From Panopea generosa (Eukaryota; Mollusca; Bivalvia; Adapedonta; Hiatellidae): 64,000 bases of DNA. Positions 26,401-31,641 of this stretch are shown here, piece after piece (within the stretch, counting starts at the first letter, position 1; each line of letters begins with the position of its first letter). The position numbers and the translations under genes are program-made. The stretch covers positions 50,372,250 through 50,436,249 of the forward strand of contig CM055895.1 of assembly GCA_029582155.1 (NCBI GenBank). The letters run 5' to 3'. The notes under the pieces were generated by a model, which ran no database searches, was not told the origin of the DNA, and saw only the letters and a list, made by a program, of their open reading frames with translations.

Positions 26401-29400
26401 CACTAAGCTGGAGTTCAGGAACCAAGACATTCATTTTTCACATACTGGTATATATCCTGTAGGGACATAAACTTGCCATTTGCTGATGTGAAATATTTTT
26501 ATCTCACCCTATAGTCAGGATCAAATTCATGTGCTCAGAATGCATGACATGGCATGATCATTAAATGTTGTTGAGGTGCCTCACCTCGTTATAAAAATGA
26601 AGAACATTTTGATTTTGTGATGTTTTACAGATAACTTGAGATTATTTAACTATCGGTACATGATTATTATGAGTGTGCCACCACTTCGATATTGGTTTTC
26701 TCTAGGATTAAAAGTAGAATTCATATATATATATTAATTATATATAAATTAATGAAAATTTATAGACTGTTACTTGCAATTACAGATGGTGTAAAAAATA
26801 CATTAACCTCTCATGCCAAACATCTTACACAAAGCCTAGTAAGAAATACAATTAAAATGTAGAAGTTGTAATATCCCCGTCTGATTAAGATTATTTCCCA
26901 GGGATATGCTGAGCAGTATTTACTGCTGATCACAGAAAACCTGCAGCCCATAAGTAATTTAGAGCAAATGTTGGTGTTCAAAGAATAATCAAGATAGAGC
27001 AATCAATAATCTTGGTGGATCTGTCAATACTGAAAGAGAAAGGCTGCATTCTCATCATGTCTGTGTACAACAGAATTAAAGTAGCTGATATGGAATATTG
27101 CTCAGTTTGAAGCTTCACATATTTTTTCCCATCACTTTATACTCCTATACAGACAAGGAATGAATTAATTCTAACAAAGAGTGTCAGTGATTAACCATTC
27201 ACTGGACAACTACTGAATATGAGTACTTCTGCATATGGTGATAATAGCTTAACATTCTTGATACTTTTCTCAAGTTTGATATAGTTTGAAAATATACAAA
27301 TAATACAATGTATAAAAAGTTAATATACATGCTTATGTAAAACATAAGATATGTAATAAACCGAAATTTGACTTGGTAGTTCTACAGGCCTAACTGATCA
27401 AGAGTTCACAAGTTGATTTACTGTACCAAACATCATTTCAGTAAGACTAATTAGTACACTGTAAATAAATGACTGAGGAAAATGACAAGCTAATACCGGT
27501 TGTGATTTAAAGGCAGTATATCAGGTTGTGTTTTTTTGCAAAATTTTAAGAATTTGCAAAAAACACACACAAAAAAACACATTTGTTCAATATATATCAT
27601 TCTCACTGAGTCCTTATTGCCAGAAGGGACATCTACTTAAACATGCTAAATGACATTCTCTAAAGAGATTTTCTAACTTAGCATACACACCACTGGCTTG
27701 ACAAAAATAAATTTCCCCTCTTAAATAATGTATCTGACGAGTTGTACATGTATCTTCAATTTGATTTCCATCTTAATATGTTATACATCTTGTGTATTAA
27801 ATGACTGTATATTGCTTAATTTGGTTCATCTTTGAAAGAGTGACCGAGTTCATCAAACAGAGAATGTGTAATTTCTTTACAGAACAAGGATTTTGTTTCC
27901 TGCTTACTGCTCTGATTAAGATATTCCTTTATTTATGCCATTACAGCTGTCAGATTTGACATTTCAAATCAATTGTATTTTAGAACTTTATAAATGATAA
28001 TTTCGTAGATCTATGCTAAAAATTATTTATTTTAAATTTATTTTTATTCTAACAATAACAGTATACTTTAAAGTGACTTTTCTGTGTGGTGCATAGCTAC
28101 AAATTTTTATAGGTCAACATATAATTAACAAACTGCCCTAGATTGGTTTATGATGACATAGTATGTTCGATCAAATAACATGATGTGTGAGGGGAATGTG
28201 TTCATGTTGTGTGTCTGTCTTGTAGATAAACGTTTTCTTAAAACAAATTTGACTATTCTCATCCATAACAGGTTTAAAAAATTTATAGTCGTAATAATCT
28301 AAACAGTCATGAATATAATGCTGGTGTATGCATAAAAGCATTTACGACAAATGACTAAATTAACCAAATGACAGTTTAGCATCAGTTGCTTTTACTATGT
28401 TTTGACATGATAACCAGTAGGCAAAGCCATATGCCACACTTTGTGCATTTTACACGGTAGTGCTATCTTTAAGTTTTGACGTTTGAAGGTATAAACATTT
28501 TGAACCTTCAAAGTTTGAGGTCAATTTCTTTTATAACAAATTAAATCATTTGAAGCACAGAGTACTGCTTAGGTAGATTAAAAATGCTTCGATTATAAGA
28601 TTGGCTGCTCAAATCTGCATTTATTGGTTCAATCCAAGACTCAACCCAATGGCCTCACCAAAAACAACATTCTTTGTTGATTACCAAGGAAACAGATTCA
28701 TGATTGAGTCATATATGCTCTGAAGCTTCCTTTATAATAAATATTAAAACAATTAAAATTTACTAAGCAAATATATACAAATAAAGCACTATACTATCAC
28801 CGTAAAAGGATTGGAAAATTAGTTCTTCCACAAGTATGCACATGGTACTGCTCTCCCATCACTATCAACCAAAGCTTACTTAGGTTGGTGCTAAAAAAAA
28901 TTCTTAGTAACCTGATTTTTTCCCATCATTGCGGGAATGGGTGTGGTAGAGGGGATACCGTTCAGGGTTTGACATTAACCCACAGTCCTACCGACAAAGT
29001 CTAGTATATACTTGGTCCGGTCGTGTTCTACTGGAGTGTAGGTAGCCTGACTTGTCAGTGTTAAATTAAAATTAAGCAATAAGTTAAAAAGCACCAAAAC
29101 CTGAGCTGATAACGTTTATTATTGAATCAATTAAAATGTACCTGTCGTACGACCATGTAATATCATTAACTAAGCGGATAATTTGTAGCATTACGGCAAA
29201 TATGAAATCACATATCGTAGAATTACTAAGCAGCCCAACTCTAACCTGTTCTAATGATGCAATATCAAGTGGCGTTACTCTTCCAGGTATGATCGGCTTC
29301 AGTTATTTCCTTTCTATATTTTACGACATTAGAAGACCAATTTATGATTTGATATTAACGACGAACAACACCTTTCGACATGTCTCTATTCAATTTTGGC

Positions 29401-30266
29401 TTCACCGGGGGAAAAGATCAGGATGATAACGACAAAAATACAATTTAAGGCAGAACTTAAAAAAAGAAAACTTATGAGAAAACTCTGATTGTGACCAACT
29501 TTTCAGTACTATGTCCGGAGTCATAGTTACAATATTGGTCTGGTATAGTTGAAGTTTGGTCAGGTTTAGTAGTTTTACTGAGTTACTAGCCCGGTGGTCT
29601 AGTGGAAAACAAAGTTAATGTCGAACCCTGCTGTTTCGCTTTTTTTTTTAATGAACTGAAATGGTGCATTCTGATGTCAAAAAATGGTGTATGAACAAGT
29701 TTTACTAATGCTCATATGGATTGGATTCTTTCTGGAAGTTACTGTTTTAACAATAAAAATGGACACAACCCCACAGGAAATCAAACATATGATCTCTGGA
29801 TTTTCAAACGCCAAACATGCTGACCACCAGACCATATAAACACTGGCTAATACCAATATGCAAAATCCAGTATGTCCACAAAGCACTAACTTACTACTGA
29901 CTAAATATATATATATGAATAAAAAATATGGATTTGCAGCTGATAAATCTTCTATTGGTAAGATTATTAAAATATGCACCAAACCAGTATAATTTAGGTT
30001 GCACCTGTTTTATAAATTGTATAAATGAATGTTGTTGAGTAATGTTCATATGATGGGGAGAAGTGTGAAGAAAATGACTTTATACCTTGATTTTTTACCA
30101 AAGTCGGACTCGTCTGTCCACCATTTTGACGTTTCCAGCCCCTCCAGTTGTTATTCAAACTCTCTGGTTCACTTAGCCAAGAACACATAGACTCTTCCTC
30201 GAATCTTTCGCTGTCGTCAAATGAAAATCTGTCCACATCGTTGTCCCAATCAAACACGAAATCCAT
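412..30266 (-). CDS. ZSWIM8: ZSWIM8 (zinc finger SWIM domain protein 8), 5' two-thirds, runs off left edge
   Basis: Substrate receptor of a cullin-RING E3 ligase. From family knowledge it binds Elongin B/C and CUL3 or CUL2, ubiquitinates Argonaute in target-directed microRNA decay, and in worms (EBAX-1) acts in axon-guidance protein quality control. Coding exons, in transcript order: 30266-30086, 18640-18487, 17276-17182, 16072-15897, 15046-14939, 14227-14025, 13568-13373, 10490-9411, 8961-8820, 5851-5676, 4833-4647, 4198-4091, 3665-3540, 2394-about 2066, 1731-1631, 601-412. All junctions are GT-AG and in phase except exons 13 and 14/15. Landmarks recalled from the vertebrate protein include RFSFDDSERFEE, NWRGWK, HIPFEVVEK, LYSCLANGSAEEF, FRAPVSESLSRL, GAPDPTAGPSAS, LLRPLRGREPEG and IDSSAPETTS. 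About 1,183 codons are present against roughly 1,840 aa in human, so the C-terminal third or more is to the left of base 1. The last visible exon ends in phase 2. The identity is certain; residue numbers below assume the cassette exon is skipped. Confidence 0.96.
648..1435. mobile_element. MITE split by a second, TTAA-flanked MITE
   Basis: Two halves of one element (about 648-777 and 1330-1435) match the left and right halves of an unbroken copy at 33107-33355 in the RPS14 intron (shared tttgctgt, ctacctac, aaattgc and gagcaaacaaat blocks). The halves are separated by 552 bp, 778-1329, with ends TTAAAGGCAATATATCGGGA and, inverted, TTAAAGGGAGTATATCGGGA, and a TTAA at each border. The 33 kb copy has a single TTAA at the matching place, so it is the empty site. 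TTAA duplication points to piggyBac-type transposition. Confidence 0.8.
1631..1731 (-). CDS. ZSWIM8: ZSWIM8 exon 15
   Basis: Residues about 1087-1120: RDTDSSNVEEEGDDYKALEA, KLRCMLIKKKPSQ. It ends in phase 1 so that G joins exon 16 as GMAAIDSS, matching human KKKHTGMASIDSS. The acceptor region ccttcagcag is a tandem NAGNAG. A run of C in the transcript (G on this strand, 1799-1822) lies about 70 nt upstream. Confidence 0.85.
1799..1822 (+). repeat. G-run, possible G-quadruplex
   Basis: Three runs of seven or more G separated by TT and T in ZSWIM8 intron 14, about 70 bp upstream (in transcript sense) of exon 15. The G strand is the template strand, so the transcript has the C-rich copy. Confidence 0.6.
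2066..2394 (-). CDS. ZSWIM8: ZSWIM8 exon 14 (3' end uncertain)
   Basis: Residues 978 to about 1086: IMDRLLDKEVHQSYKAP (human ILDKLLDRESQTHKPQ), then a Ser/Thr/Pro-rich stretch (SSSHAPSTSATSSHTEASN, GSTKASELDEIPLTDQLPEM) and ARPKSSYTLRYSQ. The acceptor tttttcaaacag is clear. The donor is not: no GT in the right phase fits the CAG|CAGGGAC acceptor of exon 15. Either a GC donor (CAAAG|gctagt, ending at 2066) or a GT donor at 2073 paired with the second AG of the tandem acceptor keeps the frame. Confidence 0.85.
2597..2710 (-). repeat. Dispersed repeat shared with 38433-38550
   Basis: Read on the minus strand, this intronic stretch contains attgggttatattcccaatt, agtatctttttt, agtggtaaaa and gaaagcttcaataattg. 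The same ordered blocks occur on the plus strand at 38433-38550 in the RPS14 intron. No coding potential and no clear ends were seen. Confidence 0.6.
3540..3665 (-). CDS. ZSWIM8: ZSWIM8 exon 13, carrying a one-base frame error
   Basis: Residues 936-977. It reads GMKANVSEAEHPLLCESTRK, RGELAMSMLVHYK, and then must shift one base to read DDIVKLSK, the counterpart of the vertebrate KDDQAKLKK. The string tacaaaggacgac near 3568-3580 has one G too many: read straight through, the frame gives YKGRHCQA and a stop. The exon is 126 nt, while its phase-1 entry and phase-0 exit need 125. Both flanking splice sites are good (acceptor cattttag, donor AAA|gtatgt). Everything else in the gene looks functional, so a sequencing or assembly error or a rare allele is more likely than a dead gene. 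Confidence 0.85.
4091..4198 (-). CDS. ZSWIM8: ZSWIM8 exon 12
   Basis: Residues 900-936: CPMATYLPGLSRSIQI, then DEKLGFEGCVAGLG, which corresponds to human DEELGFEAAVAALG. The first half is lineage-specific. Acceptor gaattttttcag, donor TTAG|gttggt. It joins exon 13 in phase to give the GMK of the vertebrate sequence. Confidence 0.9.
   Translation of the reverse strand, partial: HVLWQHTYQAYHVQYRLHVDNLVMKNLDLRDVLLD
4647..4833 (-). CDS. ZSWIM8: ZSWIM8 exon 11
   Basis: Residues 838-899 and one base: VKLAYQETELLTLLKKIPLG, PAEMNVLRQRADQLKDGT, LPLTLASFIFDALCLG. Strong match to the vertebrate KLAYQESEVAALLKKIPLGP block. Donor GGG|gtatgt. Confidence 0.94.
5220..5519. mobile_element. piggyBac-type MITE, copy 1 (300 bp)
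   Basis: Ends in inverted repeats of about 31 bp, starting TTAACCCTTTACTTCATATA and returning as ATATGAAGTGAAGGGTTAA, with TTAA at both borders and CCC next to it as in piggyBac termini. The middle holds a palindrome around gttcagattgct/agcaatctgaac. It lies in the ZSWIM8 intron between exons 10 and 11. A second, shorter copy is at 16841-17074. Confidence 0.85.
5676..5851 (-). CDS. ZSWIM8: ZSWIM8 exon 10
   Basis: Residues 779-837: KKKKALTNITLLASATLSKA, HLAFKMGMFVLEMPRPPASC, KALE. The counterpart in human is TLSKAAFLLTVLSERPEHH with FRVGMFALELQRPPAS. Phase 0 at the donor GAG|gtaagt. Confidence 0.94.
5911..6070 (+). repeat. Repeat fragment starting with an ACAAGAGGCCC hairpin
   Basis: Begins AAACAAGAGGCCCAAGTGGA, a short hairpin-like start that recurs near 10733, 22524 and 48755 and, inverted, near 45375. 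Only this end is clear; the rest is an AT-rich remnant in ZSWIM8 intron 9. Confidence 0.5.
7077..7925. mobile_element. Non-autonomous DNA transposon with CAAGGAC-rich inverted ends
   Basis: Left end reads ggttcatacagacctggg then tcaaggacttttcaaggac. The right end, inverted, reads ggttcgcacagtccttgaat followed by atccttgaaaactacttg. About 850 bp with no ORF. The superfamily cannot be fixed; no target duplication was clear. It lies in ZSWIM8 intron 9. Confidence 0.6.
8020..8600. repeat. Three diverged tandem units of about 150-165 bp
   Basis: The block ttttgtcattataaacatt recurs near 8148, 8294 and 8460, each followed by a gatt(t/c)ag... ttattc block and a cacagaaacc(c)-type block, and preceded by aggggcacaac-like sequence. 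Short ORFs here are products of the repeat. Part of ZSWIM8 intron 9. Confidence 0.65.
8820..8961 (-). CDS. ZSWIM8: ZSWIM8 exon 9
   Basis: Residues 732-778 and the first base of G779: ILFARAEALHAHGHTKEACK, LAETLAEELLTNPPDLLAEC. These helical repeats match human ILFACAEALHAHGYSSEA in the same order. Acceptor gtcttacag, donor AAG|gttagt. Confidence 0.93.
9411..10490 (-). CDS. ZSWIM8: ZSWIM8 exon 8: long exon with disordered Ser/Asp/Glu-rich stretch
   Basis: Residues 372-731, 360 codons in one exon. The first third is conserved: ILIWWFTTKVSS, LCDEIVGLWRLAALNPKLSP, HGFKPGIEACLLSW and PGVTYSDSQKLCLRYRF. The middle is low complexity, rich in Ser, Asn, Asp and Glu, with a basic patch KNKRHRHPSRPGHN. 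The end is conserved again as YSVYFYDRAKATEAEKK, NFFAGVKSLENRQE. Vertebrates also carry a long variable disordered region here, so the low conservation is expected. Acceptor ttattgcag, donor GAG|gtaaga. Confidence 0.94.
10560..11300. repeat. Intron 7 of ZSWIM8: remnants of an old dispersed repeat
   Basis: Two similar stretches, near 10590-10640 and 11175-11240, carry aacccaat/gatctcagtagtg and agagttaagtggcc-like blocks; a related piece occurs at 13885-13950. An ACAAGGGCCCC hairpin-like start is at 10733. No coding sequence seen. Confidence 0.4.
11718..11960. repeat. Dispersed repeat family, copy 1, headed by a (GATT)n run
   Basis: Shares gaatatttag, ggttaacaagtactcgag, gcaagtaactgataactttc and cagcagtgaga blocks, in order, with copies at about 17523-17710 and 19206-19480. 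All three lie in ZSWIM8 introns. Family not recognised; possibly a short non-autonomous element. Confidence 0.6.
11961..13372. other. Intronic stretch without a recognised gene
   Basis: Rest of ZSWIM8 intron 7. A weak inverted pair (cagggaccatt near 12014, tccctg near 13200) hints at an old DNA element, but there is no matching target duplication. I see no other feature. Confidence 0.4.
13373..13568 (-). CDS. ZSWIM8: ZSWIM8 exon 7
   Basis: Residues 306-371: SDVNFLTQTAPPAAAEW, LLRPLRGREPEGMWNLLSIA, REMFRRSDHNAIPLLEIITD. One of the best conserved parts of the protein. Acceptor ctcttttcag, donor CAG|gtaatt, phase 0 at its end. A 2.9 kb intron follows. Confidence 0.95.
13703..13753. repeat. Perfect 16 bp inverted repeat with 19 nt loop
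   Basis: CAATAAGGTACCAAGT at 13703-13718 and its exact reverse complement at 13738-13753, in the ZSWIM8 intron between exons 6 and 7. It could fold as a stable hairpin in DNA or transcript. The stem is shorter than that of a usual microRNA precursor. Confidence 0.8.
14025..14227 (-). CDS. ZSWIM8: ZSWIM8 exon 6
   Basis: Residues 239-306: ILPTAQRLLDELLSSQE, GAPDPTAGPSASEETSWFLD, and VKKTLVKFCVPSPVVF. These match the vertebrate order of motifs. It ends with AG of a serine codon completed by exon 7. Confidence 0.95.
14939..15046 (-). CDS. ZSWIM8: ZSWIM8 exon 5
   Basis: Residues 203-238, exactly 36 codons with phase 0 at both ends: SASVTFRAPVSESLSRLHRD, then QLQKFAQYLISELPQQ. Nearly identical to the vertebrate block. 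Acceptor ttgcttttcag, donor CAG|gtaata. Confidence 0.95.
15897..16072 (-). CDS. ZSWIM8: ZSWIM8 exon 4: SWIM zinc finger
   Basis: Residues 144-202. It starts GFHLSATVEPP, then FKVAIMFDRKRISSC and the SWIM zinc ligands. The motif CxCx6CxH is met by C180, C182, C189 and H191 within SSCTCTCN and YWCSHVVAVC. The SWIM domain names the family and is thought to bind nucleic acid or protein. Vertebrates have VTSCSCTCGAGAKWCTHVVA at this place. The donor is CAG|gtttgt. Confidence 0.95.
16683..16751 (-). CDS. ZSWIM8: Candidate in-frame cassette exon of ZSWIM8 (69 nt, 23 codons)
   Basis: Between exons 3 and 4 lies an open 69 nt segment flanked by a pyrimidine-rich acceptor (ttctttttctacaaaaag) and a GAGAG|gtgaat donor. 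It starts and ends in phase 1, exactly like the exon 3/4 junction, so including or skipping it keeps the frame. The added peptide reads VGKAFCLESVYDDELKPKPV followed by GMR, and it would fall between DALQI and GFHLSATV, just ahead of the SWIM finger. I do not recall this insert in vertebrate ZSWIM8. The phase symmetry and intact splice sites argue for a real exon, but transcript data are not available here. Confidence 0.6.
16841..17074. mobile_element. piggyBac-type MITE, copy 2 (234 bp)
   Basis: Same family as 5220-5519: TTAACCCTTTGCTCCAT at the left, ATGGAGTAAAGGGTTAA at the right, and the same palindrome (gttcagattgc ... gcaatctgaac). It sits between ZSWIM8 exon 3 and the candidate cassette exon. 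It lacks the extra cgtctatat-containing subterminal repeats of copy 1. Confidence 0.85.
17182..17276 (-). CDS. ZSWIM8: ZSWIM8 exon 3
   Basis: Residues 112-143 (LYSCLANGSAEEFQKGDHLY, then KAKAVKDALQI), nearly the same as the vertebrate LYSCLANGSADEFQRGDQLF block. It ends in phase 1 with a lone G. That G is completed equally well by exon 4 or by the candidate cassette exon at 16683-16751. Confidence 0.94.
17424..17485. repeat. (TA)n microsatellite with T-run
   Basis: About 24 TA units followed by 13 T, in ZSWIM8 intron 2. The Ile-Tyr ORFs that cross it are artefacts. Confidence 0.95.
17523..17710. repeat. Dispersed repeat family, copy 2
   Basis: Contains gaatatcaagcatcattttt, cggttaaccagaactc, gcaagtaact and gaatcagctgtgagaga, in the same order as the copies at 11718 and 19206. 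In ZSWIM8 intron 2. Confidence 0.55.
17837..18043. mobile_element. Tc1/mariner-like MITE (about 207 bp)
   Basis: Left end CAGTAGAACTTCGGTGGCTC; right end inverted CAGTCGAGTTGCGATGGCTC, then CAAC on both sides. A TA precedes the left end; the right border is TT, so the duplication has decayed or the end is off by a base. Confidence 0.7.
18293..18420 (-). mobile_element. Old tRNA-derived SINE fragment
   Basis: Contains gacaccacacatagccacga and ggaggaccagatcatgac, the reverse complement of the SINE at 62925-63115. It is more diverged than the copies near Rac. Lies next to ZSWIM8 exon 2. Confidence 0.6.
18487..18640 (-). CDS. ZSWIM8: ZSWIM8 exon 2
   Basis: About residues 61-112: conserved block VPSLVELASQTVACHIPFEV, then VEKYPQ, LQLRITFWSFPD and CEEDIR. 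The acceptor is tttcatttcag and the donor AG|gtataa. The split codons at both ends (GAA, AGA) join the neighbouring exons in frame. Confidence 0.94.
19206..19476. repeat. Dispersed repeat family, copy 3, headed by (TTTG)n
   Basis: Blocks gaatatttagagtcaattgc, ggttaaccagtacttgagtg, gcaagtaaccgataattttc and gattcagcagtgagaga match the copies at 11718 and 17523. Confidence 0.6.
19477..21215 (+). mobile_element. Tandem-core element, copy A (pearl/Helentron-like), with ~168 bp units
   Basis: Left part begins aagaaatgtcactggtaagt; right end is gcgattactatatgccaccc followed by a palindrome TATGCCACCCCC ... GGGGGTGGCATA. The core has nine or so units, marked by tgaccttgacctttgaggta near 20172, 20338, 20506, 20672, 20840 and 21008, a spacing of 166-168 bp; earlier units are diverged. 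Each unit carries the complement of AGGTCAAGGTCA. An inverted copy is at 39655-41560. This layout resembles non-autonomous Helentron or pearl elements of molluscs; the assignment is inference. Confidence 0.75.
22126..22145 (+). repeat. (CAA)n microsatellite
   Basis: Six to seven CAA units within ZSWIM8 intron 1. Confidence 0.85.
22522..23367 (+). mobile_element. Hairpin-ended element with ~175 bp repeats, carrying a nested MITE
   Basis: Begins ACAAGAGGGCCAAGATGGCC (7 bp stem AGGGCCA/TGGCCCT) and ends in a 9 bp stem AGCTCACCT (23330-23338) with AGGTGAGCT (23354-23362), followed by AAAAAA. The core repeats gggaacatttctgtgaa and cagt(a/g)(g)tttc blocks at about 175 bp spacing. The same 3' hairpin occurs inverted at 45885-45914 on an element with a different core. 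Confidence 0.7.
22732..22908. mobile_element. Tc1/mariner-like MITE, 177 bp, nested
   Basis: Ends CAGTCAAACCTGTCTTAAGC and, inverted, CAGTAAAACCTGTGTAAGTG, with TA on both sides (22730-22731, 22909-22910). It carries internal gcttaatacaggt / cttaatagaggtggcc repeats. Inserted in the element at 22522-23367. Confidence 0.85.
23400..23960. repeat. T/C-rich minisatellite
   Basis: Five or so units, about 60-115 bp apart, each with caactttgttacc(t/a)a(c)cc followed by agac.c(c)c and long C and T runs. The Pro/Phe-rich ORF across it is not a gene. Confidence 0.8.
27507..28071. mobile_element. TTAA-flanked MITE, second copy of the 778-1329 family
   Basis: Left end TTAAAGGCAGTATATCAGG; right end inverted TTAAAGTATACTG. 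Internal words (gcaaaattttaagaatttgc, tcactgagtcc, ttctaacttagc) match those of 778-1329, and the length (565 bp against 552) agrees. Confidence 0.65.
30086..30266 (-). CDS. ZSWIM8: ZSWIM8 exon 1: start codon and N-terminal E3-adaptor region
   Basis: Residues 1-60 plus one base. It begins MDFVFDWDNDVDRFSFDDSE and contains SMCSWLSEPESL followed by NWRGWK, the conserved N-terminal block in which the family's BC-box-like Elongin-binding stretch has been placed. The vertebrate counterpart reads ERFSFEDSDRFEED, so this start is well supported. The donor is AAG|gtataa. The intron that follows is 11.4 kb, by far the longest in the visible gene, which is typical of a first intron carrying regulatory DNA and repeats. 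Confidence 0.93.
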
Positions 30267-30640
30267 AGTTAATTAAAAAAAAAAGCTGGAGTCGTCTTGT
30301 TTCTGTCAAGTCAAAAAGACTCACAGCAGACGGCTCCGAATTTACTTGAAAAATACGTCCAATTATTCATTTTTTTTTAAAATATATTCATAAACAGTTT
30401 CTAAAAGGTTTGGTGAAGTAGGTAAATGTTTAAAAATCCCATTAAATTGCCATATTTTCGAGTATTTTTCAGGAAAATTAATGTCTTTGTTGAACATTCA
30501 TGCTGATCGACACAACAATAACAAACCCACTCGTCAACCCTCGTTTGCAATCGTTAACATCCGTAAATTAAGTCTCGCAGGTGCCCAAATGAAATCTCGC
30601 TAACGTTCTTTCAGTACATCCGCCACAACAAAGTAGGTTA
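30267..30640. promoter_or_regulatory. Shared head-to-head promoter of ZSWIM8 and RPS14
   Basis: The ZSWIM8 ATG is at 30266 on the minus strand and a pyrimidine start CTTTCAGTACATCCGCC is at 30608 on the plus strand, leaving about 340 bp for both 5' UTRs and promoters. No TATA box is evident. Ribosomal protein genes normally start at a C in such a tract (TOP), which controls translation through mTOR and LARP1. The arrangement is seen directly; shared regulation is inference. Confidence 0.6.
30608..30632 (+). other. RPS14: Probable non-coding TOP exon 1 of RPS14
   Basis: CTTTCAGTACATCCGCCAC followed by AACAAA|gtaggt gives a roughly 25 nt leader exon spliced to the acceptor ttttacaag at 31640, just one base before the ATG. 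Short non-coding first exons of this kind are common in ribosomal protein genes. The exact start is inferred. Confidence 0.5.
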
Positions 30641-31641
30641 TAAGAAAAAAACACAATTTTCTATCGAAAATTACTTGATACATCTCAAAGTTTTATGATG
30701 TATAAAATCAGATATGGCAAAGATAAATATTTGTGGCATCTGACTGTGTCCTTATTTGATGCTGGTTTTATCAGAAATAATGCATTAGTAACTAAAAAGA
30801 ATTGCACTTGTGTTGTGATGGGTATTCGCGATGTCGTATTGCCATTTTATTATCGGTCTCTTCTTCGGTCTTTGATTTATCAATATCCAGTTTTAGTATT
30901 TAGTGAAGAATTGTATTAATCATCTGCACATCTAGATGTAGACATGATTCATCTACCTACGAAATAGCTGTTTTTTTGGTTAATTTCATGTAGACCCAAT
31001 GCCTCAAATCAAGGTCTTGTAACTGACGGGATACACTTAAAGCATCTAAATGGTTGATAAACATTTAACGTTGTTTATAACATCTTTTTAGTGATGATTC
31101 AATCCTTAAATTTTAAGTATGTGATGATTTGGCATTACATGCTATCATGTGAAGAGCTGCATGCATCACTACCTGTTTTTTCCACAGCATATAACGGTGT
31201 CAGGTAACAAGAGACCAAACATACATTACTGCAATGACGAGATATTAATGTCGCAATATTTACCTAAAAACTAGGAATTGAATCATTACAAGAACATTGT
31301 GCAAATCTCTTCGATACCAATGATAATACATACCTATCTTTAAACTGTAGACGTAAATATTTTTTTAATTTTCTATATAGATATCCGCAGAAGGAGTGTG
31401 TCATCAGTGTTGTCTTAGTATTGTTGTTTGCTGTTTTTTCGGGGTTATGACCTGGCTCCTTACCCTAATGGTGAATAGCAGCGCTCTATATAAGATATTT
31501 ATCAATGAAGTATTTTACTACTTGATTTTTGAAAATAAGGAGTACAAATACTGCCTGAATATTTAAATATTTATTTGAAATAGTATAAATTTTTACAGCT
31601 GTTTTATAGATTATTAAATGTGTTCTTTTTATTTTACAAGA

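Larger units (their letters stand above)
18641..30085 (-). other. ZSWIM8 intron 1 (11.4 kb)
   Basis: No coding sequence seen. Contents from right to left: a fragment near 29580 with a tRNA-like box A (ggtggtctagtgg), a TTAA MITE at 27507, AT microsatellite near 26720, repeated ataagcattg words at 25540-25700, a T/C-rich minisatellite at 23400, a hairpin-ended element at 22522, a CAA run at 22126, a tandem-array element at 19477, and a dispersed repeat at 19206. Stretches 24000-27500 and 28072-29990 otherwise show nothing I can name. Confidence 0.7.

Noticed and set aside
29136-29426. 96-codon plus-strand frame in ZSWIM8 intron 1
   Set aside because: No recognised domain, no splice partners; composition like surrounding intron.
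30695-30919. 74-codon plus-strand frame in RPS14 intron 1
   Set aside because: No conserved block and it lies in the intron of a well-supported gene; AT-driven chance frame.
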